Positions 34,812 through 45,036 of a DNA stretch of 64,000 bases are shown piece by piece (the stretch's first letter is position 1; each line of letters starts with the position of its first letter). The stretch lies in NCBI GenBank assembly GCA_030062745.1, contig CP099840.1:17969718-18033717 (forward strand), given 5' to 3'. The stretch is from Capitulum mitella. Lineage: Eukaryota; Arthropoda; Thecostraca; Pollicipedomorpha; Pollicipedidae. The notes under the pieces are model-generated. The model was not told the origin of the DNA. It saw only the letters and a program-made list of their open reading frames with translations, and searched no databases. The position numbers and the translations under genes are program-made.

Positions 34812-36243
34812 TCATTTGGCGCCCATCCGCTCGCCCTCTGTCGGCTGGCTGCCCGTCGGCTCCGGGATGGCCGCCTCGTTCTCGATCCTCTTGTCGTGAG
34901 CGAGCTCCACCTGAGGGGCCTCCGACTGGGCCGTCTCGTCGACACGGACGGTGTCGCCCCGCCGGGTGGCGTAGTCGGTCCAGAGTCGGCCGTCCGCCGT
35001 CCGATGGCGGCGCTCCTCCCACACGTGTCCAGTCACCAGCCGACGCCACGCGTCCACCAGCGCCGCGCAACAACGCAGTGCGTCACTGGGCGCCGGCTGC
35101 GCCGACAGCGCCGCCCGGCACGCCTCCAGGTGGCGCAACAGACGCACCAGCAGGGCGGCCAGCGCGCGGCGCGCCGGCGCCGGCGCCGTCAGCTGCTCCG
35201 GCCCCAGCCGCCAGACGTCCCGCCACCGGCCGGCGGTCAGCTCCGGGCCACTGAGACTCGCCAGAAACAGGCGCACGGCCAGGCCCCAGGAGGCGCCGCC
35301 GCCGGCCAGCGACAGTTCGCCGGACAGGCCGCGCCCGCTGACCGACGCCCGCACCGCCGCCGGCAGCGGCAGCCACCCCTCCGGCACCGGGACCGCGTCC
35401 TGCCCGTTCTCCGGCACCACGAAGCCGTATTCGAGCAGCAGGCGCAGGTTGTCGTGCGGCCCGTAATTGATGAACACCTGCGAGCGCGCGGCGAAGCTGT
35501 CTTCGGTGACCAGCTGGTAGCAGCCGTCGGCGGCCAGGCGGCTGCACACGGCCGCGTCCGGCGCGTGGTTGAAGAGGTCCAGGAAGGGCGCCAGCGCGCA
35601 GTTGTCCTCGGCGACCAGGCCGCGAGACGGAGACGGCTCCAGAAAGACGGCGCGCGTGTTGACCGTGAACCAGGCGTGGCGGAACTCCTCGTAGGACGGT
35701 TCCCAGCCGGCGGCGGCGGCGGCCAGCAGGCGGCGAGCCCGCTCCAGCTGCTGGCGCAGCAGTGCCACCTGGCGACGGGCGGCCCTCAGCAGGACGACCG
35801 GCAGCAGGTGAGCAGACAGCTCGTGCTGTCGACAGAAGACCGGCGTGGTGTACGTGGTCGGCAGAGAATCCAGATAGGGCCGCCAGGCGGAGCGGTCGCC
35901 GCGCCGCCGCTCCAGCACCAGCAGCAGGCTGAGCGCCAGCTGGCAGGAGACGGGCGGCCGGACAGAGCGCAGTGCTCCGCCTAGCTCGGAGGCCAGCGCC
36001 GTCTCCGAGGTGATCAGCAGGCGGCGGAGGGATCGAGACCAGCGTGGTGCCCGGCCGCACCGCCGTCCGGCACATCAGGCCGCGGCCCGTCTCCGAGAAC
36101 AAGGCCGGCGTCAGCCAGCCCGAGCCCTCCCACCCTCTGCCCTTCATCCACTGCATGAGCGCGGCCAAGTCTTGGGCGACATTAACGGGCCTCTGAACCG
36201 ATACAACACTCTTCCTACGACGAACCCTTTTTGTTCTTCCCAT
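34812..36243 (-). CDS. SETD4: SETD4-like SET-domain protein lysine methyltransferase, intronless, one frame break
   Basis: SETD4 is a Rubisco-methyltransferase-like SET enzyme that methylates histone H3/H4 lysines; in Artemia it has been linked to cell quiescence in diapause embryos. The start at 36243 gives MGRTKRVRRRK, matching the SETD4 N-terminus (KGRTSRIRRRK), followed by FSETGRGLMCRT. The frame then changes at about 36021-36032 and continues LLITSETALASELGG, WRPYLDSLPTTYTTPVFC, FTVNTRAVFLEP, CALAPFLDLFNHAPDA and INYGPHDNLRLLLEYGFVVP to a TGA at 34814-34812. NHxP-type and YGPHDN segments of the SET fold are present. One surplus base (or two missing) accounts for the break. The corrected length is about 476 residues against 440 in human. 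There is no intron, and GC content is very high. The frame is open upstream to another ATG at 36348, which I did not choose because conservation begins at 36243. A retrocopy or pseudogene is possible, but the rest of the frame is clean. Confidence 0.85.
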
Positions 36244-38684
36244 AGTGCGAATCTGAAATGGTATTCTTTTATTGAAGTCACAATGGTGGGAGTTTTGTTG
36301 GACAATATATGCCAGAATGAGACAATACCCAGCTTTGTAGCCAATCAACTATGTGATGCACCACAAAAGAAATGGACAACGTTAGATGCCGAACATAACA
36401 CGTGAAGGGGATAACAATGAAATAATACAAATTAGTATTTTAAAATACCAACCCTCAATATCTTTGGAGACGGCTGCTCGAAAAATCCTGTAATGTATTG
36501 CGAGCAGGGCCCTATGCAAGCTAAGTGAGACTTATTCTAACGAGCCAAAAAACCCAATTGAGCAGCCAGCACAGAGCGGCTATATTCCTTTTTGCAAGTT
36601 AATAACCTCAAAATCACTGGATAATGAATCAACTCTTTGTCACCAGAAGTTAGCTGTTTTCTTTGATTTTTGCATTCGCATTTACAGTGTGTAAAACTAC
36701 GATAAAATCTAACCAAGCTACGAATACTTGCAACCTAACATGCAAGTTAAAATGACTCTTCCGTAAGTGACGTTTTTGCTCCTTTTGATGGCAAAAGCGT
36801 GGGTGGGGAAAAGGGACTGACTTGGGGGGTCACCCTCCATTCACTGTCAGAAGGTCTTTTGTACCTATCAACTCTCCCCGATCGATTCAAGGATTTTGGC
36901 ATCAACAAGGAACATACAGGATGGCTAAGAAACTATTAACAGTCTGTTCACTGCCATGTTTAAGGCAAAGCATCATAAACTTACATGTAAATACAAAACA
37001 ATTTGGCACAAAAGAAACAATTATGATGTTCCGTATTAACTTTGGAGCCATTCTCTTCGATGACAGCCTACCTCCCAGTCACTACCAGCCATTTTAATAT
37101 GAACGTCTTTGGGGCCCGCCATCGAGCCGTATCCTCAGGCATCTGCCAAGCATTCTGTGAATGGATGGGTTCAGCAGCTCAGGAGGAGCTAGAGGCCAAG
37201 AATTATGTATGAGAAAAAATTTATGGAGGGCTGAGGATGTCAATCACCTCTCTGAGCACACTAGCTGTCCCTCTACTTTTTACAACTTTTGCACTTTTTC
37301 CTGGGTAACAAGCTTCAGGCATACTGTACCATAAACAATGGTAGTACCCTCATATGGTAATTGTGAGTAGATCATACATCATACTAGGCAAAAGTTTTGC
37401 TGCATGCTGTGGTGTTCCATGATAATGGCACAGATGACAGGTTATGTGGTAGCATTTACATCTGAGATGGTTAAGCATGATAATGGCACAGATGACAGGT
37501 TATGTGGTAGCATTTATATCTGAGATGGTTAAGCACGCAATCTGCCCTAACATTTTTACTTAAGTTTATGTGACCAATCTGCAAAAGAATGTTCCTTTTG
37601 TGACAAATGACAAAATCAGCACCTTCGCTTTCAATGCAAGAAAGAGCTGTGGGGTGATGGAGCATGATGAGATGTCATCTGTGGGGCAATGGACAGGGCA
37701 AAGTGCTCTCCATCCCCCACCTCCAACAATCATTCCAAAGCCACTGCAACATACTCCACTCTTCTCTCAGCTCCAACTCCAGACCTTGAACCCTCATTGT
37801 CTAAGACCTTGAGACATGACCCCTGCATCACCTGCCTCCTGGGAGTGAAGTGAAAAAATAGAAGTGTTTCTTGTGATACATATCTCCATAATGCCTATTT
37901 AGAAAAACACAGATTATGCCATGAAGTCTGTAAAGCTCAGCTGCATGAAAAGCACTTACAAACATCTTCATTTAATTACAGATATTCAAATATTTTCAGC
38001 ATGTTACTATTTCATTTGACAATGAAATAGTCAAGAAGCCTACATTCTCTATCTGTATAATTATTTATCAAACTCTGCAAATGATGAACAGATATACACC
38101 TTTACATAATAATGCAGCTGTAATGCTTACACACATGAAATGCATTCACAGCTTCCAAAAACATTTAAAAAATTCACACATCAATAGGGCATTCAAACAA
38201 AACCCCAGCAACCAGATGGTTCTATGTACCAAAGCCTCAAATACCATTAGTATAAAAAGTCTTGTATATCTATGCCATTTTCATTCATTCATTTACTCAT
38301 TAGCACCATTCAATCAGTCTTGCTCCTCAAATGCCATGCAAGGCTGGCCAGCTGCTGGAATAAATCACTTACAGACTCCCCTTAATGTGATCAAAAAAAC
38401 ATCATCCAAGGTTTTTTACTTCTATCTATATTATCTAGACAATATATATATTACATTATTCAGCTAATCTTAACAGAAAAGCAAAAATTGATCAGGATCA
38501 GTTTTTTTCATGCCCAATTCTGATCTATTTTTGAACTTGCATTTTGCACAGCTCATGGTGTTTACATGTCAGCAACAGCAATGAAAAAGCCTTTTACTGC
38601 CTTTTTTGTGCCCAATTCTGATCCATTTTTGGACTTGCATTTTGCACAGCTCATGGTGTTCATATGTCAGCAACAGTGTTGGAA
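36244..38684. other. AT-rich, CpG-poor stretch without a gene
   Basis: 37421-37540 holds a direct duplication (gataatggcacagatgacag twice, 61 bp apart). A related pair of segments occurs at 38502-38560 and 38598-38655 (cttgcattttgcacagctca). No domain recognised. Confidence 0.45.
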
Positions 38685-39110
38685 AAACTGTCATTTTTTA
38701 TGTCAAGCAGCACCCACAAATTTACCCCTCAACAAAAATTTTGTACTCCAAAATAGTCATTTACCCCCCCTCCCCAATGGCATGGGTATTCCTACTCAAC
38801 CAGAGTTTGAAGTTGTCCAGCATCCCCCCCCCCAGTTGACGGTTCACCATATATATTCAGCCAACGAAGTAAACTCCACACCCACGGTCCGCTGCCTTCC
38901 ACCCCCTGGTCAATGACTCCACTGATCTACCATGTACACCCAGGAAACTGGTTTGTCCCCCCCAAACAGAGCCACTGAATCTGCCCCTGCTGGCTGCATA
39001 TGCTTGCAGAGTGAGTCCATGTTTCTCACATACATGTCTGACATTTTAAACTCCAAAACAGAATTTGTACTCTGACACCAGAAAGAAAAACCAGGTTTCC
39101 AACACTGGTC
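38685..39110 (+). repeat. Dispersed repeat, copy A
   Basis: Shares many blocks with 62640-63080 read on the other strand: gttggaaaaactgtcatttt, ttgtactccaaaatagtcat, catgggtattcctactc, aacagagccactg and ctgctggc...catatgcttgca. No coding pattern seen. It is CpG-poor, like its surroundings. Confidence 0.8.
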
Positions 39111-39869
39111 AGCAAGGTACTTCAGTTATAGAAATCACACTGTGCACTTTTGCCAGATGCTGTATTATAGTTATAAATGTATTTGTAATACATAACATGT
39201 GCATGTTTACCAATATGTTTGGTTAATGTACTTCATTTGAAACATTTGCACAACAGTGTGACAATGTGATGCCTGGTGTCATCTATCCTCTTCTTCCTAT
39301 TACTGCCTTAGTATCATATCATTGCTGTGCATGAAGCTGATAGTTTCCTGTCCCTTTCTATGAAAGTTTGGACAACCTTGGGAACACAGGCATAACAATT
39401 ATACATCAATCATCCTTTGCATTTATGGCTTTACCAAGGGGTGATCTGCTATACCCATGCATGTGTCCTTTTACATATTGTCTTTGTGTCCTGACATTCT
39501 CATTACTATTCATTTAATTTACATCCATGTAACAAACTTCCTAAAATAAGGAACAAATATGTGAAAGAAACAAAACAAACCATGTTAACAAATAGCAAAA
39601 TTAGTAAAAACAAAACAGATCAAATACCAACATAAAGATAGCACTATACCATATAAAATAATGATAAAGATGCTTCTACTACAATGGGTACACCGCACGC
39701 TCTGGCAGGCGTCAGCTCACCGTAATAGTTCGTCACCTGTGACAGTGACGCCACGAACGGTGACCGTGAAACAAAAGGACTCGTAGACTCGCTTTCCACC
39801 TTTACGACTGGGATATTCCATCCGGGGGGGGGGGCGTTTATGGGGTGTAATGTTGCGCCGTAGGCGCAA
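39111..39869. other. No gene recognised
   Basis: AT-rich and CpG-poor until about 39640, then CpG-containing again. A polyG tract is at 39823-39833. Confidence 0.4.
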
Positions 39870-40265
39870 CACCGCGCCGAAGGCGCCGTACAGGATACTT
39901 GAGGCCACAGGCCTTTCAAAAGGGTGCGATCGGATTTGGTTCTGTTCAACAGAGGTTAGGTCACTCGAAGTGCAATATTAGGTTCTATCTCAAAAGGGAT
40001 CGTGTACCGGGCTAGGTTCGTACTGACAAAGTCCATACAAAAATGGTTCGTAGGAGAAAAAGTTTTTAAGGAAAAAGGTTCCTTACCAAACGTTACTATC
40101 TTTAAAATCCATATCGGAAGAGGTTGGTATCGGAAAAAACCGGATCTAAATTAGTAACATACTCTACTCTAACCTAACATTATCTAATCTTTTTGCTGGG
40201 CACGTCCGACTGCACCCCTCATCGGCCTATAACCTTAAATATCCTTCACCACGCCTTCGGCGCCG
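39870..40265. mobile_element. Second, shorter relative of the TTCGTA foldback element
   Basis: Shares with 17580-17650 the words aaagggtgcgatc, ttggttc and caacagag, followed by degenerate ggttcgtaggagaaaaag words. Its far end (40195-40262) reads as the complement of its near end (gcacccctcatcggcc against ggccgataaagggtgc in the other copy), so it is also palindromic. It is preceded by a perfect hairpin at 39852-39870 (GTTGCGCC, 3-nt loop). Confidence 0.6.
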
Positions 40266-40907
40266 AATCTTGGTCCCGTTATCCTGCCTGGGTCGCTCAA
40301 GGCAACGTGTACCCGCCCTATTCCCATCACTGGTGTGAATTAACTGTGGTGTGTTAATGGTGTGAAATAGCGAGCGGACCGACTCATGTTTTCACCAGTC
40401 ACCGTCACGAGCACCACTGTCGCGGTTGACGGGTGATTAGGGTGAGTTGACGTCTCCCCGACCGCCCGTGGGGTGCGCAGCCAAGAGAACAGGTCTCATC
40501 TCTAACAAAGTTTATCCTATCCTACATATCTAATTCTTTTGACACGGACTACATTTCACTGATTCGTCTCATTCATCTCACTCATCAAGCATGCCAGACT
40601 GACTAAATGGTTGGAATGCACTCACCCGTCCCTTGTAGCGACCTCCCTCTACTGACTTCGTTCAGCCGGCCCTCTAGAGAATCTCGCATTCAATCCACAA
40701 AATCCCGGGGAATGACTGTGTTGCCGTTTTGGTCTTGGTGAGAGTACCAGACACTTGCCCAGAATGTACCATGTATTCCAGCGTACCACATTTGTTACCA
40801 GCGAACAAGTTTTTTAATAAACCCCACGTGTCTGAATTCTCATCCGCTCGACTGATGCGTGAGCTTAAAAAAACAATCTGGCACGAAAAATATGAGGTAA
40901 TATGAAG

Positions 40908-41028
40908 CCATTCAATGTCAAAGGTGCTGTGTTGACCTCGATGAACATCCGACATGACAGTTCCCTCTTTTTCATGCTCCTGGCACCGCCTATGCCAGCA
41001 TTACACAAGCAATGTAATACGGTTTGTA
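40908..41028 (+). mobile_element. Internal fragment of the piggyBac-type family
   Basis: tttttcatgctcctggcacc and gcctatgccagcattaca resemble the stretch at about 4390-4460 of copy 1. Both ends are missing. It lies just upstream of copy 2. Confidence 0.55.
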
Positions 41029-41029
41029 G

Positions 41030-41180
41030 CAGTGGCATAGCCAGGATTTTTTCGGGGAGGTCCTGGAGAATGAAGGGCCCTCAACACTGCGGGGGCCCTA
41101 AAACACTACGGGGGCCCTATAGCCAGGGGCGTCGTTTTGTGTAAATGATCTGGGGGGGGGGGGGGCAGATCAAATGGCCT
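41030..41180 (+). mobile_element. hAT-like terminal fragments
   Basis: CAGTGGCATAGCCAGGATTT at 41030 and CAGGGGCGTCGTTTT at 41124 look like hAT 5' ends. The second recurs at 42625 as CAGTGGCGTCGTTTT, so the two sites flank the piggyBac-type copy 2. Opposite ends were not found. Confidence 0.5.
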
Positions 41181-41319
41181 CCCAACCTAATGCCCCCTGC
41201 AAATGTGAGCTCCTCAACGTTTAATTTAGTTTATTTAATTTAGTTAATTTAATTTTCCTCAACGTTTGATTTCGGGTACTTTGTTCTGACCGACGGCAGC
41301 TGTTCTATAAACGATTTAA

Positions 41320-42527
41320 CCCTATTCCTCGGAGGGCTAGACGGTATGGCCGATTCCCGCCAGGGGGGGCGGATTCGGCCCCCCCCCGAGATCTCGAGAA
41401 CTACTTGTCCGATTTCATCGCAACAAACGGCAATCGATTTGCCGTGACGTGAACTACATTTTTCTAAAAAGAAATTTCCAAAATTTTGAAATTTGTGGAT
41501 ACAGGGGGGCAAAAATGTCAAAATGGGGGTACTTTTGGACTTCTTATAACTCCGTTGTTTATCGATCGATTTCGATGAAACTGGCATGAATGGACAGATT
41601 ATGGATAGGGTTTTTACCATGGGTCCGCAAATCTGAAATTTTGAGGAAATTCATGGGCGTTCACAGGGTTTCAAAAATAGGAGGATTAGTTTTCTAACAA
41701 CTGAATGAACAAAAGAGGCAAACACCCTTTTTTGGCTTCTGGAAGTCATGTTATACTAAATAAGTACAAATCACATTACAATGTTTGTATGATGTTAGCA
41801 TAGGCGGTGCCAGGGACATGAAAAAGGAGAAACTGTCATGGTCACACGTTTCTCAGATCAACTTGTGACCTTTAACCTTAAATGACCTCCAGTGACCTTG
41901 TGGTCACTTGGAATGATCTTGTGTGCATTTAATATTACCTGTAAACGTTTTCAATCATTGTAATTCACTCTATTTCAAAAATTTCATTTTACGGCTATTG
42001 CGATATAGGGTACGCGCACTGACATTTTAGGTCATAGCTCCGTGACCCAACCTGATATCAAGCTGAAACTTGGTACACAAGTAGAAGGCACCCTTCTACG
42101 TCATATGTACCCCGGGTTTGGCATTTAAAAAGACGGTACCGAAATTATTGCAAAAAAACAAATTTTGACTTTTGACCTTGACCTGACCTTGTAAAGTGAC
42201 CTCAGATGAACAAAATTCCATCTGCACATTGCCCAACTATTTAGCTATACATCCATTTAAAGTTTTAAGTTTTATCTTAAAAACTCTGTTTTTGGAAGAC
42301 ATTTTTATTTTACCCTCAACATGGTCAAAAATGACATGACGTGCCTCCCAAAAACGTTGCCTGGCTCCGCCCCTGAGCAAAATAGAATTGCGAAATTTTG
42401 TCACAGCACGTAGAAAGAATAGCTAGGAAAAGTCAGCAAGTTTTGTGAAGCTGCGTTAAAAAGCCTGTAATTGGCAAGCAAAAAACCCGAGGGGGGCGGA
42501 TTCCGCCCCCCCCTGCCGGGAATAGGG
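41320..42527 (-). mobile_element. Non-autonomous piggyBac-type element, copy 2
   Basis: Same family as 3686-4900 in reverse orientation. TTAA at 41316-41319 and 42528-42531. The left end CCCTATTCCTCGG is slightly altered; the right end CCGGGAATAGGG is intact. The ends share the ctcgagatct and caatcgatttgccgtgacgt blocks of the family. Confidence 0.85.
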
Positions 42528-42550
42528 TTAAAGAAGATATTTAGTTTTCC

Positions 42551-42554
<4 letters not shown>

Positions 42555-42615
<61 letters not shown>
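42555..42615. repeat. (AT)n microsatellite
   Basis: Pure AT dinucleotides, just downstream of piggyBac-type copy 2. Confidence 0.95.
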
Positions 42616-42618
<3 letters not shown>

Positions 42619-42699
42619 TACACTCAGTGGCGTCGTTTTCTAAAAATGATAAGGGGCAGAACTCAATGAGCCCCAACTTGAAATTGGTTGCACCAACAA

Positions 42700-43299
42700 C
42701 CCAGCCAGCATTTGCATATGGGTCCTATACGGGTACGCATGTTGACTGCCCACATCGGGCACATGGGACTGACATGGGAAACCCTACTGGGTCCCCAAAT
42801 GGGTACTGAAACACTGATCTACGTGGGGACGACATGGAAATCCCGAGTCAGTCCCACCTGGCCTCCCATGTGGGTCCAATGTGGGAGCGCCGCCTCGGCC
42901 CCATCTGGGGCCCAACTGGGCTCCAAATGGGAATTCCAAGTCAATCCCGTGTGGACCCCTACGTACGTTTGATGTGGTGTCATCGCACTGGGCCCATCTG
43001 GAGACCAAGTGTGTTCCAAATGGGAATCCCAAGTCAGTCCCATCTGGATCCCATGCGGGTCTGATGTGAGGGCATCGCAATGGTCGCATCCGGGGTCAAA
43101 GCGGGCACCAAATGGGATTCTCGAGTAAGTTCTATTCAAATGCGAAGCCAAGATTTTTCTCTGGGTGGGGGGGGGACAAATATCAAATCTAATCATATGC
43201 CACTGGTACGACAAGATTTATAGAGAAACAAAAAGGGAAAGAACATTTATGCAACTAACCTCGTATTTCATGCGAAGCAAACATATTGTTTGCTTTTAC

Positions 43300-43362
<63 letters not shown>

Positions 43363-43545
43363 TTGTTCAGCATTCGTGCGGAATCACTAAATATCTAGTT
43401 TAGATCGCTTGGGCTCGAGGGGAGGGGAGGGGGGCATGAACCCTCATTGACTACGTGCCTGGTTCTGTTTAGGGCCCCATGTGTGTCTGATGTGGGAGAA
43501 TCGTATTGGTCCCATCTGGGGCCCACGTGCATGGCTGGCAACCTG
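42700..43545. repeat. Imperfect tandem array of about 93 bp, split by a MITE
   Basis: Repeated words catctggggcccaa, ccaaatgggaat, ccaagtcagtccc and gtctgatgtgagggcatcgc recur with about 93-bp spacing (for example 42903 and 42996). The array continues after the MITE at 43470-43545 with the same words. Confidence 0.75.
43137..43461. mobile_element. hAT-type MITE, second copy, expanded by an (AT)n tract
   Basis: Same family as 12881-13152: shared words atatgccactgg and ttagatcgcttgg-like sequence, and ends related to CAGGCACGTAGCCAGG. Flanks GTTCTATT (43129-43136) and GTTCTGTT (43462-43469) are an 8-bp duplication with one difference. It carries a 58-bp (AT)n run and sits inside a tandem array. 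Confidence 0.78.
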
Positions 43546-44050
43546 GGGGGTTTGATCGGACACCCTGATGGATTTTAATTCTCGTGACTTTAACGCTCGC
43601 TTAAATATTTTCCGCTCGTGACACAAGCTGAAATTTCTATTTACCTAAGTTCATCCTGTTTTCGCTAAGAAAAAGAAATATATTTCTGTCATGCATCAAT
43701 GTATTTCGTACAGTCCACAGTGAAAATATCCGAAACCTATCTGATCAGGTTCTGACAGAACACGTCATGAACCTTCTGCACTTGTCGCGCCGTGACCTCA
43801 GGCAGCCTGGCGCTCTTTCCATCGCGGTCACGAGCCCCCATGAATCACCGCCGCGCCACACGCTCGATATCTATGTGTGTCAAGACAGCCCACGGTCAGC
43901 CCACGCTCAGCCCACGCTCAGCCCATAAAAGCGACCCCTTCAAAAGCGGCCAAAATGCACCATATGATGCATCTCGACGAGCTGAACACGATGGTGCAAT
44001 TTAATGTTGGGTGCATCCAATACCTTAGCCTGCAGAGCCAATTATCAATC

Positions 44051-45036
44051 AAGGGGTGAGAGTTTCTCACTAATATTCACAGCCGACTGCATATAGTCGA
44101 GTAGCATCTCAAACGACTCCCCGTGTCAAGCCGAGCTCAAAACTACCTCTTGTTTATCAATATCTTTTCAACTTTTTGAGAAACATGCATCCAGAACCGG
44201 TTTTTCACCTAATGCTTTATTTCCCATAGGTTTTAACATTGAGGGCAACGGTCGTGAATTGACCGGCACCTACGATTTTTCTAATTTTTTGCGTATGGGT
44301 ACCCTGACCAGGAACACACTGCCTGGCAGTGAAATTTGCCGGGTGCATTGATATTCTCACCGATTACAAGGGGTGAGAATTTCTCACTAAAATTCACAAG
44401 CGACTGCATATAGTCGAGTAGCATCTCAAACGACTCCCCGTGTCAAGCCGAGCTCAAAACTACCTCTTGTTTATCAATATCTTTTCAACTTTTTGAGGAA
44501 CATGCATCCAGAACCGGTTTTTCACCTAATGCTTTATTTCCCATAGACTTTAACATTGATGGCAACGGTCGTGAATTGGCCGGCACCTACGATTTTTCTA
44601 ATTTTTTGTGTATGGGTACCCTGACCAGGAACACACTGCCTGGCAGTGAAATTTGCCGGGTGCATTGATATTCTCACCGATTACAAGGGTTGAGAATTTC
44701 TCACTAAAATTCACAACCGACTGCATATAGTCAAGTAGCATCTCAAACGACTCCTCGTGTCGAGCCGAGCTCAAAACTACCTCTTGTTTATCAATATCTT
44801 TTCAACTTTTTGAGAAACATGCATCCAGAACCGGTTTTTCACCTAATGCTTTATTTCCCATAGGCTTTAACATTGAGGGCAACCGTCATGAATTGGCCGG
44901 CACCTACGATTTTTCTAATTTTTTGCGTATGGGTACCCTGACCAGGAACACACTGCCTGGCAGTGAAATTTGCTGGGTGCATTGATATTCTCACCGATTA
45001 CAAGGGGTGAGAATTTCCCACTAAAATTCACAACCG
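44051..45036 (+). repeat. 317-bp tandem units, left arm (three copies plus 35 bp)
   Basis: Units start with aaggggtgag-like sequence at 44051, 44368, 44685 and 45002, an exact 317-bp spacing. They differ by few substitutions. The fourth stops after 35 bp, at the junction with the retrotransposon fragment. Confidence 0.93.

Noticed and set aside
34683-35984. 433-codon open frame on the plus strand opposite SETD4
   Set aside because: Antisense shadow of a very GC-rich coding region; the protein is Arg/Gln/Ala-rich with no motif, while the minus strand matches SETD4.
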